Origin: Chryseobacterium salivictor
Lineage (GTDB): Bacteria > Bacteroidota > Bacteroidia > Flavobacteriales > Weeksellaceae
NCBI RefSeq assembly: GCF_004359195.1
Contig: NZ_CP037954.1
Span: 3,038,001-3,102,000 of the forward strand
Direction of reading: 5' to 3'
DNA: 64,000 bases
Positions 24,413 to 33,287 of the stretch are shown here, in pieces (the first letter of the stretch is position 1; every line of letters begins with the position of its first letter). A model generated the notes under the pieces. The model did no database searches, had not been told where the DNA came from, and worked only from the letters and a program-made list of their open reading frames with translations. Made by a program: the position numbers and the translations under genes.

Positions 24413-26125
24413 TTACCGTTTAACCTTCTTTTTCTTTACTGCAGAAGGTTTCACTTTTGCAGGAGCTGAATGAGGCGACGGTTTATAAAAATTCGAATAG
24501 GCATACTCGGCTGCTTTTCTTACATCGATCACACCGCCCGCTTCAGAAATAAGATCAAATCTGTTATTGGTGTTAGAATTAATCATGGCATTTACCGACG
24601 ATTTATTTGAAGTTTTCACCAATGCTTCGATCATCTGTGCAGGAGTCAGATTCGGCATATACGCAAGTAAAATAGAGGCAGCACCTGCCACAACCGGCGA
24701 TGCCATAGAAGTACCCTGCAGATATTCGTACTTACCATCCGGAACGGTAGAGTAAATCTTGTCGCCTGGTGCGAATACATTGACCATTTTTTTATTGTAA
24801 TTGGAGAAGTCGGCTCTCAGGAACTCATTATCGTTGGTAGAAGCTCCCACAACAATCATATTGCTGATGAAGGGCTGGGCATCATCTGCGTTCTTAAAAT
24901 TTGTCGGAAAATAAACATGCTCCGCAATATTCTCATTTTCATTTCCTGCGGCTTTCACCAAAAGAACTCCTTTTGATTCGGCATATTTAAAGGCATCCCA
25001 CACGAACTCTTTCCCCGGAGAAACCGGTTTTCCGAAACTCATATTTAATATTTTTGCACCGTTGTCTACGGCATAGCGGATTGCATTGGCAACATCTTTA
25101 TCTCTTTCATCTCCATTTGGAACTGCACGTACAGTCATGATTTTCGCCGTTTTATAGCCTACTCCATACTGCACTTCACTGCCCTGCGGCATACCCGCAA
25201 TAATTCCGGCAACGTGGGTTCCGTGCTGTGCATCAGGACCTTTGTAGTGATTATTCCCATATTTTTTTTCTGAATAATCGTCGTACTTATCTCCAACAAT
25301 TGAAGCTCTGGGATCATAATCCAAATTATACTGTTTCAGGGCCTGTGGTTCGTAGTTATCCAATGCTTCCTTCATTTGAGCAGTTAAAAATTTCTGTACT
25401 TCAGCCGGAGATTTACCGGTAACAGAAGGATCTCTGCTGACCTGCGCTAAAACAGAAACCGCCATTGACTGCTCGGGAGTAGCCGGTTTAATTGCTACCA
25501 CAGCTTCCTGGGTAAGATTCTGACCGTTGAGCATTGCAATCATCGACGGAATCATGTCGGAGATTCTCTTATAGGTTTCGTAATTCTGCTTTGCTTCAAT
25601 GCTCTTTTTGGTGAAAATTTCTTTCGACTTCATGTACATATCAAAGTCCGCCGGCATTTTCGCCTGATTGGCTTTGTTCTCTACAGAATTAGCACCTTCG
25701 AAAATCGGCTGATATTTTTTAACAACACGGGTTACTTCCATATTATCGACATCGGTATCTCCGTTTTTTCCGCCGATGAAATTCCAGCCGTAGATGTCAT
25801 CGATATATCCGTTTCCGTCATCATCGATTCCATTTCCCGGAACTTCGTTGACGTTAACCCACCTGTTTTTGATCAGACCGGGATGTTCAACATCTACTCC
25901 GCTGTCTAAAACCCCAACGATTACTGTTTTTGGTTTTAACCCTTTGGATTCTAAATACTTGTATGCGTTTTGGGTATTGACCCCATAAATATTGCCTGAG
26001 GCAATATCCTGATGATACCAGGTCATCAGATTTTTATCCTTGATCGGATCTAGAGGAGCAGCTGCCTGCTGTGCAAATGATACAACGCCTGTTATAAAAC
26101 AAGCCGCGATTACTATTTTTTTCAT
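24413..26125 (-). CDS. S8-family (subtilisin-like) serine protease, exported
   Basis: 570 residues with signal peptide (MKKIVIAACFITGVVSFAQQ). The catalytic triad is Asp74 (VGVLDSGVDVEHPG), His301 (QHGTHVAGIIAG) and Ser473 (GTSMASPVVAG). An insert of about 200 residues separates Asp from His. The tail ends in a Lys-rich APAKVKPSAVKKKKVKR, not a type IX secretion CTD, so it is probably periplasmic or membrane-associated. It lies one base after the WbqC-family gene. Substrate unknown. Confidence 0.92.
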   Translation of the reverse strand: MKKIVIAACFITGVVSFAQQAAAPLDPIKDKNLMTWYHQDIASGNIYGVNTQNAYKYLESKGLKPKTVIVGVLDSGVDVEHPGLIKNRWVNVNEVPGNGIDDDGNGYIDDIYGWNFIGGKNGDTDVDNMEVTRVVKKYQPIFEGANSVENKANQAKMPADFDMYMKSKEIFTKKSIEAKQNYETYKRISDMIPSMIAMLNGQNLTQEAVVAIKPATPEQSMAVSVLAQVSRDPSVTGKSPAEVQKFLTAQMKEALDNYEPQALKQYNLDYDPRASIVGDKYDDYSEKKYGNNHYKGPDAQHGTHVAGIIAGMPQGSEVQYGVGYKTAKIMTVRAVPNGDERDKDVANAIRYAVDNGAKILNMSFGKPVSPGKEFVWDAFKYAESKGVLLVKAAGNENENIAEHVYFPTNFKNADDAQPFISNMIVVGASTNDNEFLRADFSNYNKKMVNVFAPGDKIYSTVPDGKYEYLQGTSMASPVVAGAASILLAYMPNLTPAQMIEALVKTSNKSSVNAMINSNTNNRFDLISEAGGVIDVRKAAEYAYSNFYKPSPHSAPAKVKPSAVKKKKVKR

Positions 26126-26126
26126 A

Positions 26127-26738
26127 TTATTTCTGTTGAATGGTTCTGATATAAGTCATCGATTCCGGGCCTTTGTTACAAATAAGATCAATGATTGACA
26201 GGTCTTCTAAAAAACCATATTTATCTGAAAAAGACTGATAGTAGTCTTCCATGTGATAAGCGGTTTCTGATTTTGCTGAAAACTGATCTCTGTAACTGAG
26301 CACCAAAGGTTCTTTGAAGAACTCACTATTCAAAGAATATGCCTTTTCTGTTTTCAGAATTTTCTGAATCACTTTTAAAGCATTAAGATTAAATTCTATC
26401 AATGAAGTGGACCGGAACTTAAAGATTTCTTCAAGCTGATCTTCATAGTAGTCAAAATAAGGAGAAGTCTGGTAAGCGGTTTTTATGGATTTCCAATGAA
26501 GTTGCTGCCATTTTTCCCGGGTAGAAGTCTGTATTTCTTTTAATAGTCTTGTTCCGTTGTGATTCATCGGAATAATCAGAGACAGTTTTCCGTTGGCGCC
26601 ATAAATATTGGCTCTATTGCGGTAAGTCTGCTTTGGAAAATGTTCATACTGTTCGAAAATGATCCCGGCATCTTCCTGCAAAAAAACAGAAAACCATGAA
26701 ATTGGAGGAAGGTAAAATATCGGTAATAAAATAGGCAT
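26127..26738 (-). CDS. WbqC family protein
   Basis: 203 residues. The opening LLPIFYLPPISWFSVFLQED and QTYRNRANIYGANGKLSLIIPM are typical of the WbqC family, named after a gene in O-antigen loci. In Bacteroidota the gene regularly sits next to lepB and has no tested function. No signal peptide. Its stop is next to the S8 protease start. Confidence 0.85.
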   Translation of the reverse strand: MPILLPIFYLPPISWFSVFLQEDAGIIFEQYEHFPKQTYRNRANIYGANGKLSLIIPMNHNGTRLLKEIQTSTREKWQQLHWKSIKTAYQTSPYFDYYEDQLEEIFKFRSTSLIEFNLNALKVIQKILKTEKAYSLNSEFFKEPLVLSYRDQFSAKSETAYHMEDYYQSFSDKYGFLEDLSIIDLICNKGPESMTYIRTIQQK

Positions 26739-26876
26739 TGCTCAATACTAAATTTTAGATGAAACATGAAAGACCGCTTCGCTTCCTGATAAAAGACAAA
26801 ACGATGATTCGAAAAATTAAACGTACTCCTTTAAAATCGAAGTCAATTTCTACGATGTACAAATTTTCTGATCGGG

Positions 26877-26968
26877 AACGGAACCCCTAGCCCCGATGGA
26901 AGCGGCATCCCCCGAATCTGCGGCAGCAGTGAGGGGATACAGCGGACAGCGGGAAACAGCTCCCAAAA
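26877..26968. ncRNA. Conserved flavobacterial intergenic element, Flavo-1-like candidate
   Basis: Contains cccctagccccgatggaagc, then an atcccc...ggggat hairpin and agcggacagcgggaaacagc. From memory, this combination is common between genes in Flavobacteriia and resembles a structured RNA of the Flavo-1 type. A covariance-model search would decide. The transcribed strand cannot be judged here. Confidence 0.45.
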
Positions 26969-26971
26969 ACA

Positions 26972-28621
26972 TTACTGCTCTTCTTTTTTCTTTTTAAAGA
27001 GTTTCACAATGAAATCCCAGCCGAAAAACAATCCAAGAATTAAAGCCGCAACCCACCAGTAAGAGGTTTTGTGCAGCTCGCCGGTATTGGTCGCTTTGAA
27101 CATTCTGTCCCAGCGGATTTTGGTGTCTGCCTGATAAGAAGAGCCGCTGTCCTTGAACAGTCCCTGCACACTCAGCCAGGTAAACATGGGTGATCCCACG
27201 ATATTCTCTTCCGGAACAAAGCCGAAAAACCGTGCATCCAGAGACGCATCCCGGTTATCACCGATCATCATGTAATAATCCTGCTGAATGGTATATTGGG
27301 TGGCTTCTTTGCCGTCGATAAATATTTTTCCGTTTTTATTTTCTAAATGATGGTGTTCATATTCTGATATAATCCACTGATATTCGGGTAAAGTGTCCTG
27401 ATTTAAAGTTACGACATCGCCTTTTTTCGGGATTCTCAGCGGACCGTACCAATCCTGATTCCACTTTTTATTAATGGGGAAAATCGATTGGGTAGTATCG
27501 ATGTTTTTGGTATAGGCATCTCTGGCCGCATTTGCTTTATAAGAAACCGCTGCGGAATCTTTTTCCCAAATATGTTCTTTGAGGTCGATAATCTGTGGAA
27601 GGGCTTTTATTTCTCTCGCGGTCTGATCGGTTAATCCCTGAAAATCATACATGAAACCGTTCTGCGTCTGGATTTCCTGAACCGGTAAAAAGCCATAAGT
27701 TTTATACAGTGCCGGGATATCCAGCTGGCTCCCGGTGGTCGCGATGTACTTATGCTGCAACTGCTGGTCTCCTAAAATAACTTCGGGTTTTCCATTAATG
27801 AAAAGTCGGCCGGCTCTCATCTCAAGCAAGTCTCCGGCGACGGCGACACATCTTTTCACGTAAGGATCTTTCCGGTCAATGGCCGTGTGCACAGAATCCT
27901 GGGGATAATTGAACACTACGATATCGTGTCTCTGCGGTTTCTTTAACTGCAAAATCCTGCTGTAAGGAAGTTTGATGGCATCAACATACGATTTGGGATC
28001 ATCTTTCGGGTTTCCTTTTTGTCCCGTATCCATAATGGTTCCCTGCAGGAATGGCAGTGCTACCGGCCGCATCGGCATTCTGAAACCGTAGGACCATTTA
28101 TTTACAAATAAGAAATCTCCGACCAGAAGCGTTCTCTCCATAGAACCGGTCGGAATCCCGAACGGTTGGGTAAAGAAGACGTGAATAATGGTGGCAAAAA
28201 CAACCGCAAAGGTAATAGAACCGGTAAAAGTATCTTTCTTTTTAGATGCTAATTCTTCTTCTGTCAAATACAGATCGTCTTCTTTCTCCACTTCGGGATC
28301 TTTCGAATAATTAACCGCCGCCAAATAAATAAACGGAAGCAGGATCGTCAACAAAGTCTGTACAAAAGACTTTTTGCCGAAATGCCTCATTAAAAACAAA
28401 TGGAAAGCCGTCATCATAATCGGCCCGACAATCGGAACATACGATAAAACCACCCACCATTTTGAATGTTCAGTTTCTTTTAAGATAATGAAGTAATTAT
28501 AAAACGGAACAAACGCAAAAAGCGGATTGTAACCCATTTTCTTAAAAAGTTTCCACGTAGAAATCCCCATCAGTAAAGAAAGGATGACAACGTAAATCGA
28601 ATAGGTAAGAAAGTAATTCAT
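26972..28621 (-). CDS. lepB: Signal peptidase I
   Basis: 549 residues, the enlarged Bacteroidota form. N-terminal helices at about 2-20, 30-50, 58-76 and 88-106, plus one before the catalytic domain. The nucleophile Ser160 lies in GIPTGSMERTLLVGD and the probable general base Lys256 in YVKRCVAVAGD. A long insert (about 270-400) separates this from the conserved GDNRDASLDARFFGFVPEENI box. A last membrane helix is at the C-terminus. It cleaves signal peptides on the outer face of the inner membrane. Located after dapB in the conserved par-dap-lep order. Confidence 0.95.
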   Translation of the reverse strand: MNYFLTYSIYVVILSLLMGISTWKLFKKMGYNPLFAFVPFYNYFIILKETEHSKWWVVLSYVPIVGPIMMTAFHLFLMRHFGKKSFVQTLLTILLPFIYLAAVNYSKDPEVEKEDDLYLTEEELASKKKDTFTGSITFAVVFATIIHVFFTQPFGIPTGSMERTLLVGDFLFVNKWSYGFRMPMRPVALPFLQGTIMDTGQKGNPKDDPKSYVDAIKLPYSRILQLKKPQRHDIVVFNYPQDSVHTAIDRKDPYVKRCVAVAGDLLEMRAGRLFINGKPEVILGDQQLQHKYIATTGSQLDIPALYKTYGFLPVQEIQTQNGFMYDFQGLTDQTAREIKALPQIIDLKEHIWEKDSAAVSYKANAARDAYTKNIDTTQSIFPINKKWNQDWYGPLRIPKKGDVVTLNQDTLPEYQWIISEYEHHHLENKNGKIFIDGKEATQYTIQQDYYMMIGDNRDASLDARFFGFVPEENIVGSPMFTWLSVQGLFKDSGSSYQADTKIRWDRMFKATNTGELHKTSYWWVAALILGLFFGWDFIVKLFKKKKEEQ

Positions 28622-28723
28622 AGTTTATTGCTTATCACTATTAGTTTAGTGTATTTCAAAATTGTTACAGGTTCATGAGTAATGAGTGGTAAGTAATGAG
28701 TAATTGCTTATCGCGTATTACTA

Positions 28724-29428
28724 TTACTTATTAAAAAGCACATCGTTCATGGTGAAATTTCCCGTTTTACCGATAATCCATTCAGCGGCAACTACAGCTC
28801 CTACTGCAAAACCATTCCGGTTGAAAGCAGTGTGCTTGATTTCGATTTCATCAACATCGCTTTTGTAGTAAACGCTGTGTGTACCGGGAACTTCATCCTG
28901 ACGAATGGCAAAAATACCCAGTTCTTTGTTTTGGGTTTCATCGAGTTTCCAGGCATCGAATCTTTGGTCATTTTTAATGATTCCTTCGGCGAGGGAAATA
29001 GCAGTTCCACTAGGTGCGTCTTTTTTGTGGGTATGATGAATTTCTTCCAACTGCACCTTGTATTCGGGAAAATCCTTCATCAGGTTGGCCAGTTTTTCGT
29101 TCAGCGCAAAAAACAAATTAACACCCAACGAGAAATTAGATCCGTACAAAAAAGCCGTATCATTCTGAAGCGCAATTTTCTCGATTTCCGGTTTTTGATC
29201 GAGCCAGCCGGTTGTTCCGCAAATCACAGGAATTTTATTTTCCAGGCAGATTTTAATATTATTAAAGGCGGCTTCCGGATGAGAAAATTCGATGACCACA
29301 TCAGGATTATTCAGGTTTTCGGCAGTAGGAGTTTCGCTTAATCTCGCTACAATTTCGTGACCTCTTTTGGTGGCAATCTCATCAATGATATGGCCCATTT
29401 TTCCGTAACCAACAAGTGCTATTTTCAT
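28724..29428 (-). CDS. dapB: 4-hydroxy-tetrahydrodipicolinate reductase
   Basis: 234 residues, slightly short as usual in Bacteroidota. NAD(P)-binding GYGKMGHII (7-15), substrate-site phrase EIHHTHKKDAPSGTA and the ending GAVVAAEWIIGKTGNFTMNDVLF. It reduces the product of DapA in the lysine and diaminopimelate pathway, which feeds peptidoglycan. Lies between the DUF5683 gene and lepB, 102 bases from lepB. Confidence 0.95.
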   Translation of the reverse strand: MKIALVGYGKMGHIIDEIATKRGHEIVARLSETPTAENLNNPDVVIEFSHPEAAFNNIKICLENKIPVICGTTGWLDQKPEIEKIALQNDTAFLYGSNFSLGVNLFFALNEKLANLMKDFPEYKVQLEEIHHTHKKDAPSGTAISLAEGIIKNDQRFDAWKLDETQNKELGIFAIRQDEVPGTHSVYYKSDVDEIEIKHTAFNRNGFAVGAVVAAEWIIGKTGNFTMNDVLFNK

Positions 29429-29721
29429 ATTTATTTATCGCAGTGCGTTTGTTATTAAATGAATGATCTGTTGTAGATCAAACCTTATTTTACTTTAATC
29501 AACGGTTAATGTTTTCCACCACCCCGTCACAAAAGATTTCGTAAGAAAAGAGTTAATAAAAGTTCACCAAATGAAAATCTACAGATTTCCCTCCTCTATG
29601 GTCTTCATAAATTACGTTTTTACTTCCAGTTCTTTTCCCTAAAATCTTTTATGACTTTGTGGTTTAAAAAACTTTTATTTTCAGTTACCTCCTATTTTAT
29701 AATGGTGTAATTTACCTTTAA

Positions 29722-30351
29722 TTAAAAATTATAACTTAAACTCAAACCGGCTTTAGAATTCATCTTTCCGAATTCGTCAAAAATCACGGTGGGTTTTAAG
29801 GCCAGATCCGGATCATGTCTTCCTTCATACAAGTGTGCATCTACGACTGCATCTACAATATTCAGGATATACACCAAACCGGTAATGGCGATTGCGTAAT
29901 CACGCTGTCTTTTTGCCCGGTCCTGGGTTCTGCCCAAAACTTCTTTGGTAACGCCGGGAATATCCGAGAATTCATGCTTTTGCCCGTTTAATTCCGCGAC
30001 AAAAGCATCTCTGTAACGGTTATACTGTTTTTGATTCCAAAGCGTAATCCCAACTCCGGTGCCGATGCCGCCCCAAACGATGGGAATTTTCCAGTATTTC
30101 TTATTGTAATACTGCCCTAATCCCGGAAGGATTGCGGAATACAGACCTGCTTTGGTAGGATTAAATTTCATTACACCCGCAGGCGCATTGGCCTTTTCAA
30201 TATTGGTAAGCACCTCTATTTCAGAAGGTACCTGTTTTGCAGAAACCGAATCTGTTGGATAATTTTCAACACGGATGGTATCTTTCGGACTGATCTGTGC
30301 GAAAGTCATCATTGAAAATAAAACCAAAAATAGTACCTTAAGTTTTTGCAT
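29722..30351 (-). CDS. DUF5683 domain membrane protein
   Basis: 209 residues. Signal peptide at 1-18 (MQKLKVLFLVLFSMMTFAQ). The conserved block NPTKAGLYSAILPGLGQYYNKKYWKIPIVWGG (about 63-95) is the hallmark of DUF5683, related to the small TM2-like envelope proteins. It overlaps the end of parB by one base, so it is the third gene of the parA-parB operon. Function unknown, conserved position across Flavobacteriia. Confidence 0.88.
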   Translation of the reverse strand: MQKLKVLFLVLFSMMTFAQISPKDTIRVENYPTDSVSAKQVPSEIEVLTNIEKANAPAGVMKFNPTKAGLYSAILPGLGQYYNKKYWKIPIVWGGIGTGVGITLWNQKQYNRYRDAFVAELNGQKHEFSDIPGVTKEVLGRTQDRAKRQRDYAIAITGLVYILNIVDAVVDAHLYEGRHDPDLALKPTVIFDEFGKMNSKAGLSLSYNF

Positions 30352-31238
30352 TATTTAAAGTGTGCCAGAATTTGTTCTAACTCTTCTTCATTTTTGAAAT
30401 CGAGAACGATTTTTCCTTTTTTGCCGTTGGCAGCGGTTTTTATTTCTACTTTAACTTCCAGAATATCGGCTAAATTCTTCTCTACTTTTTTGAAATGATT
30501 CGGCAGCTGTGTTTTCGGTTTCTTAACTTCCTCGTTGGGATTTTTCAGCAAATGGGCTTCCTGCTCGGTTTGGCGGACACTTAAGTTATTTTTTAAAATC
30601 TTATCAAAAAGTTCCTTTTGCTTTTCCTCCTCTTCTACACTGATGATCGCTCTACCATGTCCCGCAGAAATCTCACCACTCCGGATGGCGTTCTGAAAGT
30701 CAGGATTCAAACGCAGCAAACGGATGGAATTGGTAATCGTACTTCTTTCCTTGCCCACTCTCTGGCTTAAATTCTCCTGAGTCATTCCGATTTCCTCCAG
30801 CAATCTTTGGTAGGTGAGCGCAATTTCGATGGCATCTAAATCTTCTCTCTGAATGTTTTCAACCAAAGCCATCTCGAGCAGTTCCTGATCATTGACCAGA
30901 CGGATATAAGCCGGAACGCTTTTTAAACCGGCAATTTTACTGGCCCGGAAACGTCTTTCCCCAGAAATGATTTCAAACCTGTTGCCTTCTTTTCTTAAAG
31001 TAATCGGCTGAATGACACCCAAAGTTTTGATAGACTGCGCCAGATCATTCAGTGCCTTTTCATCAAAGTAAGTCCGTGGCTGAGTGGTATTTGGATCAAT
31101 ATCTTCTAAAAAGACCTCCATAATATTGCCGACAAATTTGTCTGCACCTTCATCGGTAGCGGAGTTGACCGTGGCTTTCGACTCGGCGCTCAAAATCGCA
31201 CCCAATCCACGTCCCATTGCTCTTTTCTTGTCTTTCAT
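30351..31238 (-). CDS. parB: Chromosome partitioning protein ParB
   Basis: 295 residues. The start MKDKKRAMGRGLGAILSA is typical. The CTPase/ParB N-domain includes ISGERRFRASKIAGLKSVPAYI, followed by the HTH region QRVGKERSTITNSIRLLRL and a C-terminal dimerisation domain. It binds parS and spreads as a sliding clamp to position the origin region. No parS was found in this window. 55 bases separate it from parA. Confidence 0.95.
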   Translation of the reverse strand: MKDKKRAMGRGLGAILSAESKATVNSATDEGADKFVGNIMEVFLEDIDPNTTQPRTYFDEKALNDLAQSIKTLGVIQPITLRKEGNRFEIISGERRFRASKIAGLKSVPAYIRLVNDQELLEMALVENIQREDLDAIEIALTYQRLLEEIGMTQENLSQRVGKERSTITNSIRLLRLNPDFQNAIRSGEISAGHGRAIISVEEEEKQKELFDKILKNNLSVRQTEQEAHLLKNPNEEVKKPKTQLPNHFKKVEKNLADILEVKVEIKTAANGKKGKIVLDFKNEEELEQILAHFK

Positions 31239-31293
31239 TGTTAAAATATTTTCTTGATTTTTAAAGTTTAAATCAACCCTTAAAAATCATTGC

Positions 31294-32067
31294 TTAGTTA
31301 CTTATTAAATTTTCGTTTTTCAGTAAAACTTCCTCAGCCAACTGAAGATACTGGATGGCGCCTTTACTTTCTGCATCATAATTCAAAATGCTTTCGCCAA
31401 AACTCGGTGCTTCACTTAAACGGACATTTCTGCTGATAATTGTTTCAAAAACCATTTCCGGGAAATGCAGGTGAACTTCTTCTACTACCTGATTGGACAA
31501 TCTTAAACGGGAATCGAACATGGTGAGCAGCAAACCTTCAATATCCAAATCTTTGTTATGAATATTCTGAACGTTTTTTATGGTATTAAGTAATTTACCC
31601 AAACCTTCCAGCGCAAAGTATTCGCACTGAATGGGGATAATCACCGAATCTGCCGCTGTGAGGGCATTCACCGTAATCAATCCTAAACTTGGTGCGCAGT
31701 CGATAATAATATAATCATAATTCGCTTTGATCGACTGTAATGCTTTTTTGAGCATATACTCCCGGTTTTCACGGTCGACCAACTCAATCTCAGCAGCCAC
31801 CAAATCAATATGCGACGGAATAATATCCAAATTGGGAGAAGCTGTTTTCTGAATGCATTTTTCAACTTCTACACTGTGTTCCAACAGGTGATAGGTAGAA
31901 AAAGTTGCATCTTCAATCCCTAATCCTGAAGTTGCATTTGCTTGAGGATCTGCATCGATAATCAGAATTTTCTTTTCCAAAACTCCCAGTGCTGCAGCGA
32001 GATTTACCGCAGTCGTGGTTTTACCTACGCCGCCTTTTTGATTAGCGATCCCTATGATTTTAGCCAT
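31294..32067 (-). CDS. parA: Chromosome partitioning ATPase ParA/Soj
   Basis: Start at 32067 (MAKIIGIANQ), which begins the nucleotide-binding domain; an in-frame ATG at 32097 adds ten non-conserved residues. 257 residues. Deviant Walker A KGGVGKTT (11-18), switch IIDADPQANAT, Walker B YDYIIIDCAPSLG. It drives segregation with ParB. First gene of the operon; a perfect hairpin made of two DnaA-box-like sequences lies just upstream. Confidence 0.96.
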   Translation of the reverse strand: MAKIIGIANQKGGVGKTTTAVNLAAALGVLEKKILIIDADPQANATSGLGIEDATFSTYHLLEHSVEVEKCIQKTASPNLDIIPSHIDLVAAEIELVDRENREYMLKKALQSIKANYDYIIIDCAPSLGLITVNALTAADSVIIPIQCEYFALEGLGKLLNTIKNVQNIHNKDLDIEGLLLTMFDSRLRLSNQVVEEVHLHFPEMVFETIISRNVRLSEAPSFGESILNYDAESKGAIQYLQLAEEVLLKNENLISN

Positions 32068-32178
32068 TATATAAAAATTTAATGTCCAAAAATACACTTT
32101 TTTCTGATTTTTAAATGATTCCCAAACCCCTGAATAAAGTTAAAGTATTATAAATTAATGGTTTAGCCCTAAATAAAA

Positions 32179-32209
32179 TTATCCACAAAACAAGGTATTT
32201 TGTGGATAA
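32179..32209. promoter_or_regulatory. Inverted pair of consensus DnaA boxes forming a perfect hairpin
   Basis: TTATCCACA at 32179-32187 and its complement TGTGGATAA at 32201-32209 match the DnaA-box consensus. With three more bases each they form a 12-bp perfect stem around a 7-base loop. The site is between tonB and parA. It may act as a tonB terminator, a DnaA-responsive control site for parAB, or both. Confidence 0.55.
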
Positions 32210-32238
32210 GTCAGATCTTTTTTTCGGTAACTGCCTGT

Positions 32239-33060
32239 TTATTCGAACTGCATAGAGATTGGGAACTTGAAATAACTTCTCACATTCTCGCCATTTAACT
32301 TTGCAGGCACCCATTTTCCTTTCACGGATTTAATGGTTTTTATTGCTTCGCGGTTGAAATCCGCGTTGGGTCCGGTAGCTTTCACTTCGCTGATAGAACC
32401 GTCTTTTTCAACAATGAAAACGATGGTTGTTTTTAAAACTTCACCAGTTCCGTCGATCGCAGAACCGTCAAACTGGTTCACCACTTTATTTCTGAAGACA
32501 TTGATTCCACCCATAAAATTGGCTTCCACATCAACCGTTGTTTTTGGTGAATTATCGACCGGTTTTAGAATACCGGTTTCCGGATTTTTCACCGGAACAT
32601 CCTGAACTGCAGGCGGTGTATAAGTAGTGACAGGCGGATCACCAATAATGTCCTGAGTGCCCGGCACGGCATTGATATAGTCTGATTGCTTAGGCATTAC
32701 TTTCTCCACCGGCGGATTTTTTGCCGGAGTCGGAACTGTCGAATCTAACGTATTCACCGGAGTTTGAACCGGAGGACTTGTGTGTACAGGTACAGGAGGT
32801 TTTTCTGCTCTTTCCACCTCTCTCATGATATAAGGTGGCGGGATTTCATCAGTGATTATTTTCCCTGTTGATTTAAAAGCATTGACCATTAAAGGGGAGA
32901 TCGCCATCATCGCAAAAACGCCTATTCCGATCAACATCGATTTTGTTAAAATATGATCTGCTTCATTTCTTAAAACATAAGCGCCATAGTTCTTGTTTCG
33001 GTGTTCGAAAAGAATTTCATCCAGTTGAAACTCTTTGTTTTGGAGTAAATTTCTCATCAC
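32239..33060 (-). CDS. tonB: Energy transducer TonB
   Basis: 273 residues. Cytoplasmic N-terminus with the Bacteroidota phrase FEHRNKNYGAYVLRNEADHI, a membrane helix at about 41-62, a Pro-rich spacer (65-165, many PPV and PVQTP) and the C-terminal TonB domain GTGEVLKTTIVFIVEKDGSI to the end. It passes proton-motive energy from ExbB/ExbD to outer-membrane receptors; those partners are not adjacent. Monocistronic as far as visible. Confidence 0.92.
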   Translation of the reverse strand: MMRNLLQNKEFQLDEILFEHRNKNYGAYVLRNEADHILTKSMLIGIGVFAMMAISPLMVNAFKSTGKIITDEIPPPYIMREVERAEKPPVPVHTSPPVQTPVNTLDSTVPTPAKNPPVEKVMPKQSDYINAVPGTQDIIGDPPVTTYTPPAVQDVPVKNPETGILKPVDNSPKTTVDVEANFMGGINVFRNKVVNQFDGSAIDGTGEVLKTTIVFIVEKDGSISEVKATGPNADFNREAIKTIKSVKGKWVPAKLNGENVRSYFKFPISMQFE

Positions 33061-33228
33061 AATATTATTTTAAAGGGTTAAAGGTAAAAATCAACTGATA
33101 ATTATTAGTTTAATATATTATCGTATTCAATGATTAGTTTTTATCAAAATACAAGCCAATTTTTTAACAATAAATAAAAGAAACCATTCAAAACATAACA
33201 GATGTATAATTTTAACCTACCAACAGCA

Positions 33229-33254
33229 AAACCACCCTTTGCAGAGTGGTTTTT
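33229..33254. terminator. Hairpin after purA
   Basis: aaccac and gtggtt arms with a loop of about 11 bases and flanking A and T runs. It lies about 35 bases beyond the purA stop and may serve as its terminator. Confidence 0.6.
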
Positions 33255-33287
33255 ACTTTATATTTTTCAGAAATTTCTTTAATGCCC

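Noticed and set aside
30351..32238. parS site near parAB
   Set aside because: I looked for a 16-base TGTTTCACGTGAAACA-like palindrome and saw none; the only palindrome is the DnaA-box hairpin.
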